A stretch of DNA of 64,000 nucleotides from CAWBJP01 sp044867425 (GTDB taxonomy: Bacteria > Actinomycetota > Acidimicrobiia > IMCC26256 > BP-133): the NCBI GenBank assembly GCA_044867425.1, contig JBIOUX010000220.1, forward strand, positions 18,945 to 82,944. Direction: 5' to 3'. A program made the translations under genes and the position numbers. The notes under the pieces were generated by a model that searched no databases, was not told where the DNA came from, and saw nothing but the letters and a program-made list of their open reading frames with translations. This document shows positions 9,815 to 17,364 of this stretch, piece by piece (the stretch's first letter is position 1; each line of letters starts with the position of its first letter).

Positions 9815-11197
9815 GTGGCAAGCGTTATGACGATCCCCCCTCGGGCCAAGGACCCCTTCACCAAGGTTGTGGCCGCCGGAGCAGCTGTGGTGTTCCTGGC
9901 CGGCGTGGCCAGCGCCTTCGCCATGTCCGGACCCTCCGGCTCGGGCGGCTTCGACGTGCAGGCCGCCGCTCCCGGCGCCGCCGGCACGTCGGGATCGGCG
10001 ACCGTCCAGACACCGGTCGGCTCGGCCTCGGCCCACAAGAAGTCGTCCCCGACGACGCTGGGCGGCTCGTTCTCGTCGCCGGTCGGCGGGGCGGCGGCGA
10101 CCGCCACGGCGCCGGCCGCACCCGGCGGTCTTCTTCCGGCCCCGGGCGTGACCGGGGGGCTGCGCACCCCGGCGCCGGCCGCCAGCAGCCTGCTGCCGGG
10201 CGCCAAGCCGACCACCGCTCCCAAGCCCGGCTCCAGCACCCCCAACGCGGTCGTGGAAGCCGACGGCACCCTCACCCTGCCGGGCCTCGACGTCCCCATC
10301 CTCGGCGACCTCCTGGGCGACCTCGGGGTCACCGAGGTGCCCGTGGTCTCGGACCTGCTCAACGGCCTCTCGCCCGAGGTGCTCGCCCTCGTCAACCAGC
10401 TGCTGGGCTCGGTTCCGGCCGAGGACCTGCTTGCGCTCCAGAACGTCCTCGCCACCCTGCCGCCCGCCGCCGTCCCCGACCTGACCGCCCTCCTCGGCGG
10501 CATCTCTCCGGAGAGCCTCCCGGTGGTCGGCCAGCTCCTCAATCTCCTGCCGGTCGCCAACGCGCCGCTGGCCGGTTCCGTGCTCTCCGGGCTGCCGGCG
10601 GGCGGCGTCCCCGCCCTGGGCGGGCTGCTCACCTCGCTTCCGGTGGGGCAGGTCGATGCGGTGGGCACGGTGCTCAACACGCTCTCGGCGGCCGACCTGA
10701 CGACGCTCGGCAACCTCCTCGCCGCCTCCGACGGGACGAAGTCGCTGACCAGCCTGGTCGGGGGCAGCTCGGGTGGGCTCGTCGGTGGGCTGCTCGGGGG
10801 GCTGCTCGGTGGGTCGAGCCCCCTGTCGTCCTCGGGCCTGTCGACCGTCAACTCGCTCCTCGGTGGCCTGCCCACCTCCAGCCTGCCCCTGGTGGGAACG
10901 CTCATCAACTCACTGTCCACGGCCCAGGCCCGCGATGTCGGCCAGCTGCTGACGGGCCTGCCCGACGCCGGGCTGCCCGTCCTCGGCCAGGTGCTGGGGG
11001 CGGTGCCGGCCAGTGGCCTGCCGCTGGTGGGCCAGCTGATCGGCTCGGCCACCGCCGACGGCGGCCTCCCGTTGGTCGGCTCGCTCCTCACCGGCCTGCC
11101 GACGGGGAGCCTGCCGGTGGTCGGCACCCTGCTCAGCACCAGCACGGTCGAGAGCCTCCCGCTGGTCGGCGACCTCCTGGGCATCCTGGGCCTGTAG
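9815..11197 (+). CDS. secreted protein with degenerate LPLVG-type repeats
   Basis: A 460-residue protein with a short basic start, a hydrophobic segment ending VASAFAMS, and an Ala/Pro/Ser-rich linker to about residue 145. The rest is a long array of degenerate units of about 18-22 residues built on patterns such as LPLVGQLL, LPVVGTLL and LPALGGLL. Their regular Leu/Val/Gly periodicity suggests a solenoid or an amphipathic stack. There is no LPXTG sorting signal and no C-terminal membrane anchor, so the protein is probably released or wall-associated. GTG 9815 is preferred because GGAGGG lies four bases upstream. No function can be assigned. Confidence 0.8.
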   Translation: MASVMTIPPRAKDPFTKVVAAGAAVVFLAGVASAFAMSGPSGSGGFDVQAAAPGAAGTSGSATVQTPVGSASAHKKSSPTTLGGSFSSPVGGAAATATAPAAPGGLLPAPGVTGGLRTPAPAASSLLPGAKPTTAPKPGSSTPNAVVEADGTLTLPGLDVPILGDLLGDLGVTEVPVVSDLLNGLSPEVLALVNQLLGSVPAEDLLALQNVLATLPPAAVPDLTALLGGISPESLPVVGQLLNLLPVANAPLAGSVLSGLPAGGVPALGGLLTSLPVGQVDAVGTVLNTLSAADLTTLGNLLAASDGTKSLTSLVGGSSGGLVGGLLGGLLGGSSPLSSSGLSTVNSLLGGLPTSSLPLVGTLINSLSTAQARDVGQLLTGLPDAGLPVLGQVLGAVPASGLPLVGQLIGSATADGGLPLVGSLLTGLPTGSLPVVGTLLSTSTVESLPLVGDLLGILGL

Positions 11198-11251
11198 ACC
11201 GCCGGCCTGACCGGCCCGGCTCCACCGCCGGTCGGGCCCTCAGAGAACCCG

Positions 11252-11292
11252 CCTGTCCGGCCGGCCCCCCGCCAGGGGCCGGCCTGGACAGG
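11252..11292 (+). terminator. strong GC hairpin, probable terminator
   Basis: An inverted repeat with arms of 17 and 18 bases (one bulge) starting CCTGTCC and ending GGACAGG, with a 6-base loop. It lies 55 bases after the stop of the repeat protein and before the DoxX-like gene. There is no U-tract, which is common for high-GC actinobacterial terminators, so the call rests on position and stem strength. Confidence 0.6.
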
Positions 11293-11319
11293 CCGAGGAC
11301 CCCGGCTTACCTTCGCCCG

Positions 11320-11700
11320 GTGCCGGCGATCCGTGATCGAGCGACCGACGTGCTGGCCGGGGTGATGGGTGGCGTCGGCTCGCTGCACTTCTTCGCCGCC
11401 GACTTCCTGGAGACCATCGTGCCCGCCTGGATGCCGGCCAAGCGGGCGGTGGTCTACGGGAGCGGCATCCTCGAGATCATCTGCGCGCTGGGCCTGGCCC
11501 GACGGAGACGCTGGGCCGGCCCACTCAGCGCCGCCGTGCTGCTGGCCATCTGGACGGCCAACATCCAGATGGCGCTCGACGCCGGCTCCGGCCACCACGC
11601 CGGCATCTGGGACAGCCGGATCGCCATGTGGGCCCGGGTCCCCATGCAGATCCCGATGATCTGGGTGGCCTGGCGCGCCCACCCGGCACGCCGTCGATGA
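11320..11700 (+). CDS. DoxX-like small membrane protein
   Basis: A 126-residue membrane protein with about four hydrophobic segments. The arrangement GGVGSLHFFAADFLETIVPAWMP, the tract YGSGILEIICALGLA and the C-terminal IPMIWVAWRA region resemble DoxX/DoxD-type proteins of unknown or quinone-related function. GTG 11320 is the start that brings in the first helix, but no clear binding site precedes it; GTG 11332 is a possible alternative. It sits between a strong hairpin and a convergent HNH gene. Confidence 0.68.
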   Translation: MPAIRDRATDVLAGVMGGVGSLHFFAADFLETIVPAWMPAKRAVVYGSGILEIICALGLARRRRWAGPLSAAVLLAIWTANIQMALDAGSGHHAGIWDSRIAMWARVPMQIPMIWVAWRAHPARRR

Positions 11701-11773
11701 TTCTCTCCGGGCCGCGCCTCCCCAAATCCGCACGTCACCGTGGAGGGAAGACCCGTCCCGCAAGGAGGCCCGG

Positions 11774-12934
11774 TCAGGGCGGATCAGGTCCGCGTGCCCT
11801 GCCTCGGAGGAGGCCGGCGTCGCGGTCCCGGCGGGTCTTCGCCTGATGGTGGGGCCAGCACAGGAGTTGCAGGTTCTCGAGGGATGTTGGCCCGTGGTTG
11901 CCGCGGGGATTCCGATGGTCGCGTTCCAGGTGGTAGCGACGGTCACAGCCCTCCTCGGCGCAGCTGACCCCGTCGAACTCCGGAGGGGCGCCCAGGGTCA
12001 GGGCGGTAAGAACCTCGGCGTTGATGTGCCGGCCGAAGTGGGCCACCGTTTCGATCCGGGTCCCGTCGTGGACCACCGCCTTCAAGAAGGCGTCCTCCGC
12101 CAGCTCCTTGATCACCGACACCGGGACAGGTCCGCCGCCCACCAGGTGAACCGGCTCGCCCGGGTGGGCGTGACCCCGCCGGAAGGCCCCCAGATCACAC
12201 ACGATCACCAGATCCGCCGACCGGGCCCTGCCCTTCCCTCCGCCGGCCACCACACGCATCAGGGCGTCAGCGGCGTGGGCCTCCCGGTGCTCAGGTTCAC
12301 CGTCCCGTTTCGCCTGGCGAAGCAGCCGATCCGTCTCAGCGTCGAGGCGGTTCACGAACGGCAAGCCCACCTCCGGGGGCAGCTCGCCCCTGAACCCCAC
12401 CATGCCCAGGTCTGTCCGCCAGTGCCGGAACGTTCTCGCCTGATGCTGGCGGGCGTGCAGGGCCTCGGGGTCGATGGCCCCCAGCCGGCGTTTGCGGCCC
12501 TGCGCTCTCAGGGTCTTCAGGCTGCCGTCCCTGGCCACCGCCAGCAGCTCCGCCTCCGACCCCGGACACTCCGCTTCCGTCTTGGCCACCTCGGCCGCCT
12601 GGGCCAACGACAGCTCACCCGCCGTCACCGCCGCCCGGGTGTCCGGCATCTCTCTCAATGCCCGGGCCGTCTCCAGCTCCGCCTTGGCCTCCACCGTCGA
12701 CGTCCCCGACGTCCGCGCCAGCCAGTCAGCGGCATCGGCGAACCCCTTCTGCCGATGGGCCCCGCACTCCACCGCCCGGGCCGCGGCCAGCACCCGAGCC
12801 GCGTCACAGGCCTTCCCCGTCTCCGCCAGCTCCTCCGCCACCACGGCCGAGTCCTCACCGGCCCAGAGCCTGGGATCGAAAGCGACCAACGCCTCCCGCA
12901 GCGCTCTCGCTTTGGCAAGCAGACCCTCGGACAC
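11774..12934 (-). CDS. DUF222 / HNH endonuclease family protein
   Basis: A 386-residue protein of the actinobacterial DUF222-HNH family (the 13E12-repeat family of mycobacteria). The long helical DUF222 part fills the first 300 residues. Near the C-terminus, CAEEGCDRRYHLERDHRNP followed by LENLQLLCWPHHQAK gives a zinc-type HNH nuclease motif with paired Cys and His ligands. Such proteins occur in multiple copies in actinobacterial genomes, and their biological role is unsettled. GTG 12934 has GGAGG four bases before it. The key HNH residues are all present, so the gene looks intact. Confidence 0.9.
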   Translation of the reverse strand: MSEGLLAKARALREALVAFDPRLWAGEDSAVVAEELAETGKACDAARVLAAARAVECGAHRQKGFADAADWLARTSGTSTVEAKAELETARALREMPDTRAAVTAGELSLAQAAEVAKTEAECPGSEAELLAVARDGSLKTLRAQGRKRRLGAIDPEALHARQHQARTFRHWRTDLGMVGFRGELPPEVGLPFVNRLDAETDRLLRQAKRDGEPEHREAHAADALMRVVAGGGKGRARSADLVIVCDLGAFRRGHAHPGEPVHLVGGGPVPVSVIKELAEDAFLKAVVHDGTRIETVAHFGRHINAEVLTALTLGAPPEFDGVSCAEEGCDRRYHLERDHRNPRGNHGPTSLENLQLLCWPHHQAKTRRDRDAGLLRGRARGPDPP

Positions 12935-13101
12935 GACACCTCCGCTCGATGCCCGGCGCGCAAGAACGCCGAATCCGAATCGGTAAGGAGGGCCGTGGAT
13001 CTACGGTGACCTCGAGGCCACGTGCGGCGAACCGCCTGGCGGGGCCAGCCTAGCGAACAGACGTACGGAATGTCAAGACGGTAATTCTTCGATCGGGCCG
13101 C

Positions 13102-13332
13102 TCAGCCGGTGACCTCGCGGCGGTGCCCGGCCTGGAGGACGACCGCGCTCTCCCGGTCGATCAAGGCGGGATCCGCCACCGCCACCCGGCAGGGGGTGAC
13201 GGCCACCAGCGTGGCCGTGCGGCCGCCGCCCTCCAGGCCCGCCCGCTCGCCGACCAGGGCATGGGCGCGATGGAAGGATCTGGGCGGGGCTCGGAGATCG
13301 CCGGAGTGCGTCAGGGTACGGGTGCGCCGCAC
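13102..13332 (-). pseudogene. remnant of a cyclic-nucleotide-binding domain
   Basis: The last roughly 60 residues of this short frame read like the C-terminal half of a cNMP-binding domain. VGERAGLEGGGRTATLVA corresponds to the phosphate-binding cassette (Gly-Glu, then Arg-Thr-Ala), and PCRVAVADPALID then LQAGHRRE follow. The first half of the fold is missing; the residues before it look like unrelated sequence read through. It is most likely a truncated gene, although a short expressed product cannot be excluded. It lies in a 620-base interval between the HNH and PadR genes in which I see no other gene. Confidence 0.45.
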
Positions 13333-13520
13333 CGCCCCGGGCGGGGCCGCCGACGTTTGTCCCCCGCTGTCACACTTCGGACAGAGGGGCTAGTCCGACA
13401 TGATCAGGACCTGAGCTCCCAGACCTTCGTCCGGGCGGGCCGGCAGTCTGGCCGCCGGCACCGGGGCAAAGGGCACGAAGCTGGCGGGAGGCTGTTCCCG
13501 GGCCTGGGTATATCCCGTAT

Positions 13521-13535
13521 ACATACTCAGTATGT
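13521..13535. promoter_or_regulatory. palindromic operator, probably for the PadR repressor
   Basis: A perfect inverted repeat, ACATACT-C-AGTATGT, ends 19 bases before the padR-type start codon at 13555. It lies in an AT-rich patch (TATATCCCGTATACATAC) that stands out in this GC-rich sequence and could hold the -10 element. PadR family repressors commonly bind ATAC/GTAT-type dyads in their own promoters, so autoregulation of the regulator-ABC operon is likely. Binding is inferred. Confidence 0.65.
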
Positions 13536-13554
13536 TGACTCCTGGAACCCCATC

Positions 13555-14145
13555 ATGAGCGTCCGGCACGCCCTGCTGGCGCTGCTCAGTGAGGGGCCGA
13601 AGTACGGCCTCCAGCTGCGCCACGAGTTCGAGGCCCGGACCGGAGAGGTCTGGCCCCTCAACGTCGGGCAGGTGTACACCACCCTCCAGCGCCTGGAGCG
13701 CGACGGGCTGGTGGAGTCCGACGACGCCGAGCCGGACGGGCCCCAGAAGGGCTTCCGGATCACGAGCGCCGGCCAGGGTGAGCTCATCGGCTGGCTACGG
13801 ACACCGCCCGACACCGACGTCCCGCCCCGGGACGAGCTCGTCATCAAGGTGCTGGTCGCCCTCACCGTCCCCGGGGTCGACATCGCCGACCTCCTCCAGG
13901 TCCACCGCCGGCACCTGGTGGAGGGGATGCAGCGCTACACCCGTCTGAAGCAGGACGCCAGGGAAGAAGACGTGAGCCTGGCCCTGGTGGCCGACGCCGA
14001 GATCTTCCGGCTCGAGGCTCTGGTCCGCTGGATCGACGCCGCCGACGTGCGCCTGGCGCGCTTCCCCGTGGCGCAGCCCGAGGCGACGCCGGCGACCCCG
14101 CCGGTGGCCCGACGGGCCCGGCGAGCGACGGGAGCCCGGCGATGA
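13555..14145 (+). CDS. PadR family transcriptional regulator
   Basis: A 196-residue regulator. Residues 1-75 form the PadR winged helix: ALLALLSEGPKYGLQLRHEF, then WPLNVGQVYTTLQRLERDGLV with the recognition helix. The C-terminal half is a helical dimerisation region (Vir-type), ending in an arginine-rich tail. It overlaps the ABC ATPase gene by ATGA, so it probably represses the coupled exporter and responds to a ligand of the exporter. The palindrome just upstream is the likely operator. Confidence 0.9.
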   Translation: MSVRHALLALLSEGPKYGLQLRHEFEARTGEVWPLNVGQVYTTLQRLERDGLVESDDAEPDGPQKGFRITSAGQGELIGWLRTPPDTDVPPRDELVIKVLVALTVPGVDIADLLQVHRRHLVEGMQRYTRLKQDAREEDVSLALVADAEIFRLEALVRWIDAADVRLARFPVAQPEATPATPPVARRARRATGARR

Positions 14146-14867
14146 CCCCGGCACTGGAGCTGCGCCAGGTGTCGAAGACCTACGGGTGGGGCCCCGGCGA
14201 AGTGCACGCCCTGCGCACCGTGGACCTGGTGGTGAACCCCGGCGAGCTGGTGGCCATCATGGGTCCCAGCGGCTCGGGCAAGAGCACGCTGCTCACCATC
14301 GCGGGGACCCTGGAGGAGGCCACGGCCGGCGAGGTCGTGATCGCCGGCGCGGCCGTCTCGCAGATGTCGAAGAACGACCGGGCCCGGCTGCGCCGGCGGT
14401 CCATCGGCTACGTCTTCCAGGACTTCAACCTCCTGGCCGGGCTCAGCGCCCTGGAGAACGTCATCCTGCCCCTGGAGCTCGACGGCCTGGGCGGGAAGGC
14501 GGCCCGGGCGGCGGGACTGGAGGCGCTGGACCAGTTCGGCCTGGCCGACAAGGCGGCCCGCTACCCCGACGAGCTCTCCGGCGGGGAGCGCCAGCGGGTG
14601 GCCATCGCCCGCGCCGTCGCCGGCGACCGCCACCTGCTGCTGGCCGACGAGCCCACCGGCGCCCTCGACTCGGTCAACGGCGAAGGGGTCATGCGCCTGG
14701 TGCGGGGCGCCTGCTCGCGGGGCGTGGCCGGCGTGATCGTCACCCACGACGCCCAGCTGGCGTCGTGGGCCGACCGGGTCGTCTTCATCCGGGACGGGCG
14801 GGTCATCGACCAGACAGCGGCACCGGCCGGTCCCGAGTCCCTCCTCGCCTCGGGCCTGAATTCATGA
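14142..14867 (+). CDS. ABC transporter ATP-binding protein (MacB/LolD type)
   Basis: A 241-residue ATPase with Walker A GPSGSGKST at about residue 41, Q-loop YVFQDFNLL, signature LSGGERQR at about 145 and Walker B LLLADEPTGALD at about 166, followed by the switch region VIVTHDAQLASWADRV. This subclass pairs with FtsX-like permeases, and the next gene is exactly such a permease, overlapping by ATGA. Together with the PadR gene it forms a three-gene coupled operon. Substrates of such exporters include antimicrobial peptides and lipoproteins; none can be chosen here. Confidence 0.93.
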   Translation: MTPALELRQVSKTYGWGPGEVHALRTVDLVVNPGELVAIMGPSGSGKSTLLTIAGTLEEATAGEVVIAGAAVSQMSKNDRARLRRRSIGYVFQDFNLLAGLSALENVILPLELDGLGGKAARAAGLEALDQFGLADKAARYPDELSGGERQRVAIARAVAGDRHLLLADEPTGALDSVNGEGVMRLVRGACSRGVAGVIVTHDAQLASWADRVVFIRDGRVIDQTAAPAGPESLLASGLNS

Positions 14868-17308
14868 AAGCCGCCTCGGCCCGGCGGGCCGTGCTCCGCT
14901 GGGCGTGGCGCCTGTTCCGGCGCGAGTGGCGCTCGCAGATCCTGGTCGTGACCCTCCTGGCGGTGGCCGTCACCGCCGCCACCTTCGGCGCCGCCTTCAC
15001 CTACAACATGTCGTCGGACGGCGAGGGCCAGTTCGGCTCCGCCGACCAGCTCATCAGCTTCGGCGGGTCCGACCCCGACGCCACCGCCACCGACATCGCC
15101 GCCGCCCGCCGGTTCTTCGGGACCATCGACGTGATCACCAGCCGCCCGTTCCGGGTACCGGGCCTGGGCAAGCCGTTCCCGCTCCGGGCCCAGGACCCGG
15201 ACGGCGCCTTCACCGGCACCATGCTGGCCCTCCGTTCCGGCCGTTACCCCACGGGTCCCGGCGACGTCGCCCTCACCGAGGACCTGGCCCAGCTCTTCGT
15301 CGTGGGCGTGGGCGGGACGGTCGAGATCGACGGCCGCCGGCTCCAGGTGGTCGGCCTGGTGGAGAACCGGGGTGACCTGAGCGAGGACTTCGCCCTGGTG
15401 GCACCCGCCCATGCCGGGACGCCGGAGACGGTGACCATCCTGGTGGCCGGGAGCCGCGACAACGTCGAGGCCTTCCGGAACACCATGACCGTGACCGGCA
15501 ACGTCAGGCGGGAGTCGCGCCGCAACGACAAGGCGGTGGCGGCCCTCGCCACCTTCAGCATGGCGGCGGTGGCCATGCTCCTCGTCGCCCTCATCGCCGC
15601 CGCCGGCTTCGTGGTGCTGGCCCAGCGCCGGCTCCGCTCGCTGGGCATGCTGTCGGCGCTGGGCGCCACGGAGCGCCATGTCCGCCTGGTGACCCTGCTC
15701 AACGGCACGCTGGTCGGGATGGTGGCGGCCGCCACCGGCACGGTGAGCGGGCTCCTGGTATGGGCGGCGGCCATCGGACGGGTGGAGGAGGCGGCCGGGC
15801 ACCGGATCGACGGCCTGTCGGCTCCCTGGTGGCTGGTGGCCGCCGGCATCGGGCTGGCGGTGGCCACCGCCACGGGGGCGGCGTGGTGGCCGGCCCGGGC
15901 GATGGCCCGCATCCCCACCGTCCAGGCCCTGTCCATGCGACCGCTCCGGCCCAAGCCGGCGCACCGGTCGGCGGTGCTGGCCGTGCTCCTGATCCTGGCC
16001 GGGGTGGGCTGCTTCGCCCTCGCCCGGGAGGTGGAACCCGGCCCCATGGGAACCGGGGCGGCGTACCCCTGGCTCATCATCGCCGGCACCCTGGCCATCC
16101 CCATCGGGGTGCTCATGATCTCGCCCCTCGCTGTCCGGGCCGCCGCCCGGTGGACGGCCCACCTGCCCGTCGCCGGCCGGCTCGCTCTGCGGGACCTGGG
16201 CCGCTATCAGGCCCGCGCCGGAGCCGCCCTGGCCGCCATCAGCCTGGCCCTGGGCGTCCCCGTGGCCGTGGTCATCGCCGCCAGCGCCGCCGAGCGGGTG
16301 CCCGCCGAGGGCAACCTGTCGGACCGCCAGCTCCTGATCCGCTTCGACAGGCCCGTCATGGGCACCGAGCGCACCGCCGCCGAGATCGAGGCGCTCGACG
16401 GCCGCATCGACGAGTTCGCCGCCACCCTGGGCTCGGGCTCGGGCGAGGCCGGCGTCACGCCCCTGGACGTCCCCGTCAACCCGAACGTCGCCCCCGAGGT
16501 CGGCCCCCGGGGCCTGGTCCGCCCGCCCGTCGCCCTGTTCCGGCGGTCCCCGGGCGCCGAGCACGCCGAGGGCGTCCCCCTGTACGTGGCCACGCCCCAG
16601 CTCCTGGCCGCGGTGGGCGCCGACCCCGGCGCCCTCGACGCCCACGAGCTCTTCACCACCGACCCGGACGCCGAGCTCATGCTGTTCAGCACCAAGATGG
16701 ACCACATCGCCGTGACCGACGCGGCGGCGATCCAAGCTCCCGCCTACGACTCCCTGCCCGAGAGCTTCCTCAGCCCGTCGGCCGTCCGCGCCCATGGGTG
16801 GGAACAGGCCCGGACCGGCTGGCTGGTCGAGAGCGCGCAGGCGCTGACCGCCGAGGAACGGGACGCCGCCCGGGACCTGGCTCTCGAGGAAGGGCTCAGC
16901 ATCGAGACCAGGCAGGACCAGGCGTCGCTCTCGACCCTGCGCACCGGGGCCACCGCCGCCGGCATGCTCCTGGCCTTGGGCGTGCTGGCCATGACCGTGG
17001 GGCTCATCCGCAGCGAGGCCGCCGGCGACCTGCGCACCCTCACCGCCACCGGAGCGACGGGCACGGTCCGGCGGAACCTGACCGCCGCCACCGCCGGAGC
17101 CCTGGCCCTGCTCGGCGTCGTGCTGGGCACGGCCGGCGCCTACCTGGTGATGTTCGGGGCCTACCTCGGCCGCCTCGGCGACCTCACCAACGTGCCCGTG
17201 GCCCACCTCGGCGCCATCGCTCTCGGCGTCCCTCTCCTGGCCGCCGTGGTCAGCTGGCTCCTGTCCGGCCGCCAGCCGAGCGCCATCGCCCGGGCCGCCT
17301 TCGAGTAG
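14864..17308 (+). CDS. FtsX-like ABC transporter permease
   Basis: An 814-residue permease. One N-terminal membrane helix lies at about residues 24-46, followed by an extracytoplasmic region of about 180 residues. A three-helix FtsX core comes next (LRSLGMLSALGATERHVR marks the conserved coupling stretch), then a second half with a further helix set, a long second outer region, and a closing FtsX core near the C-terminus with LRTLTATGATGTVRRNL. This tandem layout is usual for permeases encoded as a single chain. It probably moves a substrate across, or extracts one from, the membrane, powered by the ATPase with which its start overlaps. Confidence 0.9.
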   Translation: MKAASARRAVLRWAWRLFRREWRSQILVVTLLAVAVTAATFGAAFTYNMSSDGEGQFGSADQLISFGGSDPDATATDIAAARRFFGTIDVITSRPFRVPGLGKPFPLRAQDPDGAFTGTMLALRSGRYPTGPGDVALTEDLAQLFVVGVGGTVEIDGRRLQVVGLVENRGDLSEDFALVAPAHAGTPETVTILVAGSRDNVEAFRNTMTVTGNVRRESRRNDKAVAALATFSMAAVAMLLVALIAAAGFVVLAQRRLRSLGMLSALGATERHVRLVTLLNGTLVGMVAAATGTVSGLLVWAAAIGRVEEAAGHRIDGLSAPWWLVAAGIGLAVATATGAAWWPARAMARIPTVQALSMRPLRPKPAHRSAVLAVLLILAGVGCFALAREVEPGPMGTGAAYPWLIIAGTLAIPIGVLMISPLAVRAAARWTAHLPVAGRLALRDLGRYQARAGAALAAISLALGVPVAVVIAASAAERVPAEGNLSDRQLLIRFDRPVMGTERTAAEIEALDGRIDEFAATLGSGSGEAGVTPLDVPVNPNVAPEVGPRGLVRPPVALFRRSPGAEHAEGVPLYVATPQLLAAVGADPGALDAHELFTTDPDAELMLFSTKMDHIAVTDAAAIQAPAYDSLPESFLSPSAVRAHGWEQARTGWLVESAQALTAEERDAARDLALEEGLSIETRQDQASLSTLRTGATAAGMLLALGVLAMTVGLIRSEAAGDLRTLTATGATGTVRRNLTAATAGALALLGVVLGTAGAYLVMFGAYLGRLGDLTNVPVAHLGAIALGVPLLAAVVSWLLSGRQPSAIARAAFE

Positions 17309-17364
17309 CGGCGGACCCCCGCCGGCGGCCGGACCACTGGCCGCCGGCATCCGCCGGTACCAAC

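Noticed and set aside
9815..11197. LPXTG sortase substrate
   Set aside because: The LPLVG repeats look like LPxxG but lack the LPXTG motif, the hydrophobic anchor and the basic tail at the C-terminus.
11846..13009. Long plus-strand open frame opposite the HNH gene
   Set aside because: Its translation is low-complexity and has no motif, while the minus strand encodes a complete DUF222-HNH protein with a good binding site. High GC gives many such shadows.
13390..13623. Minus-strand frame overlapping the PadR start
   Set aside because: It has no recognised motif and covers the operator and the start of a clear PadR gene.
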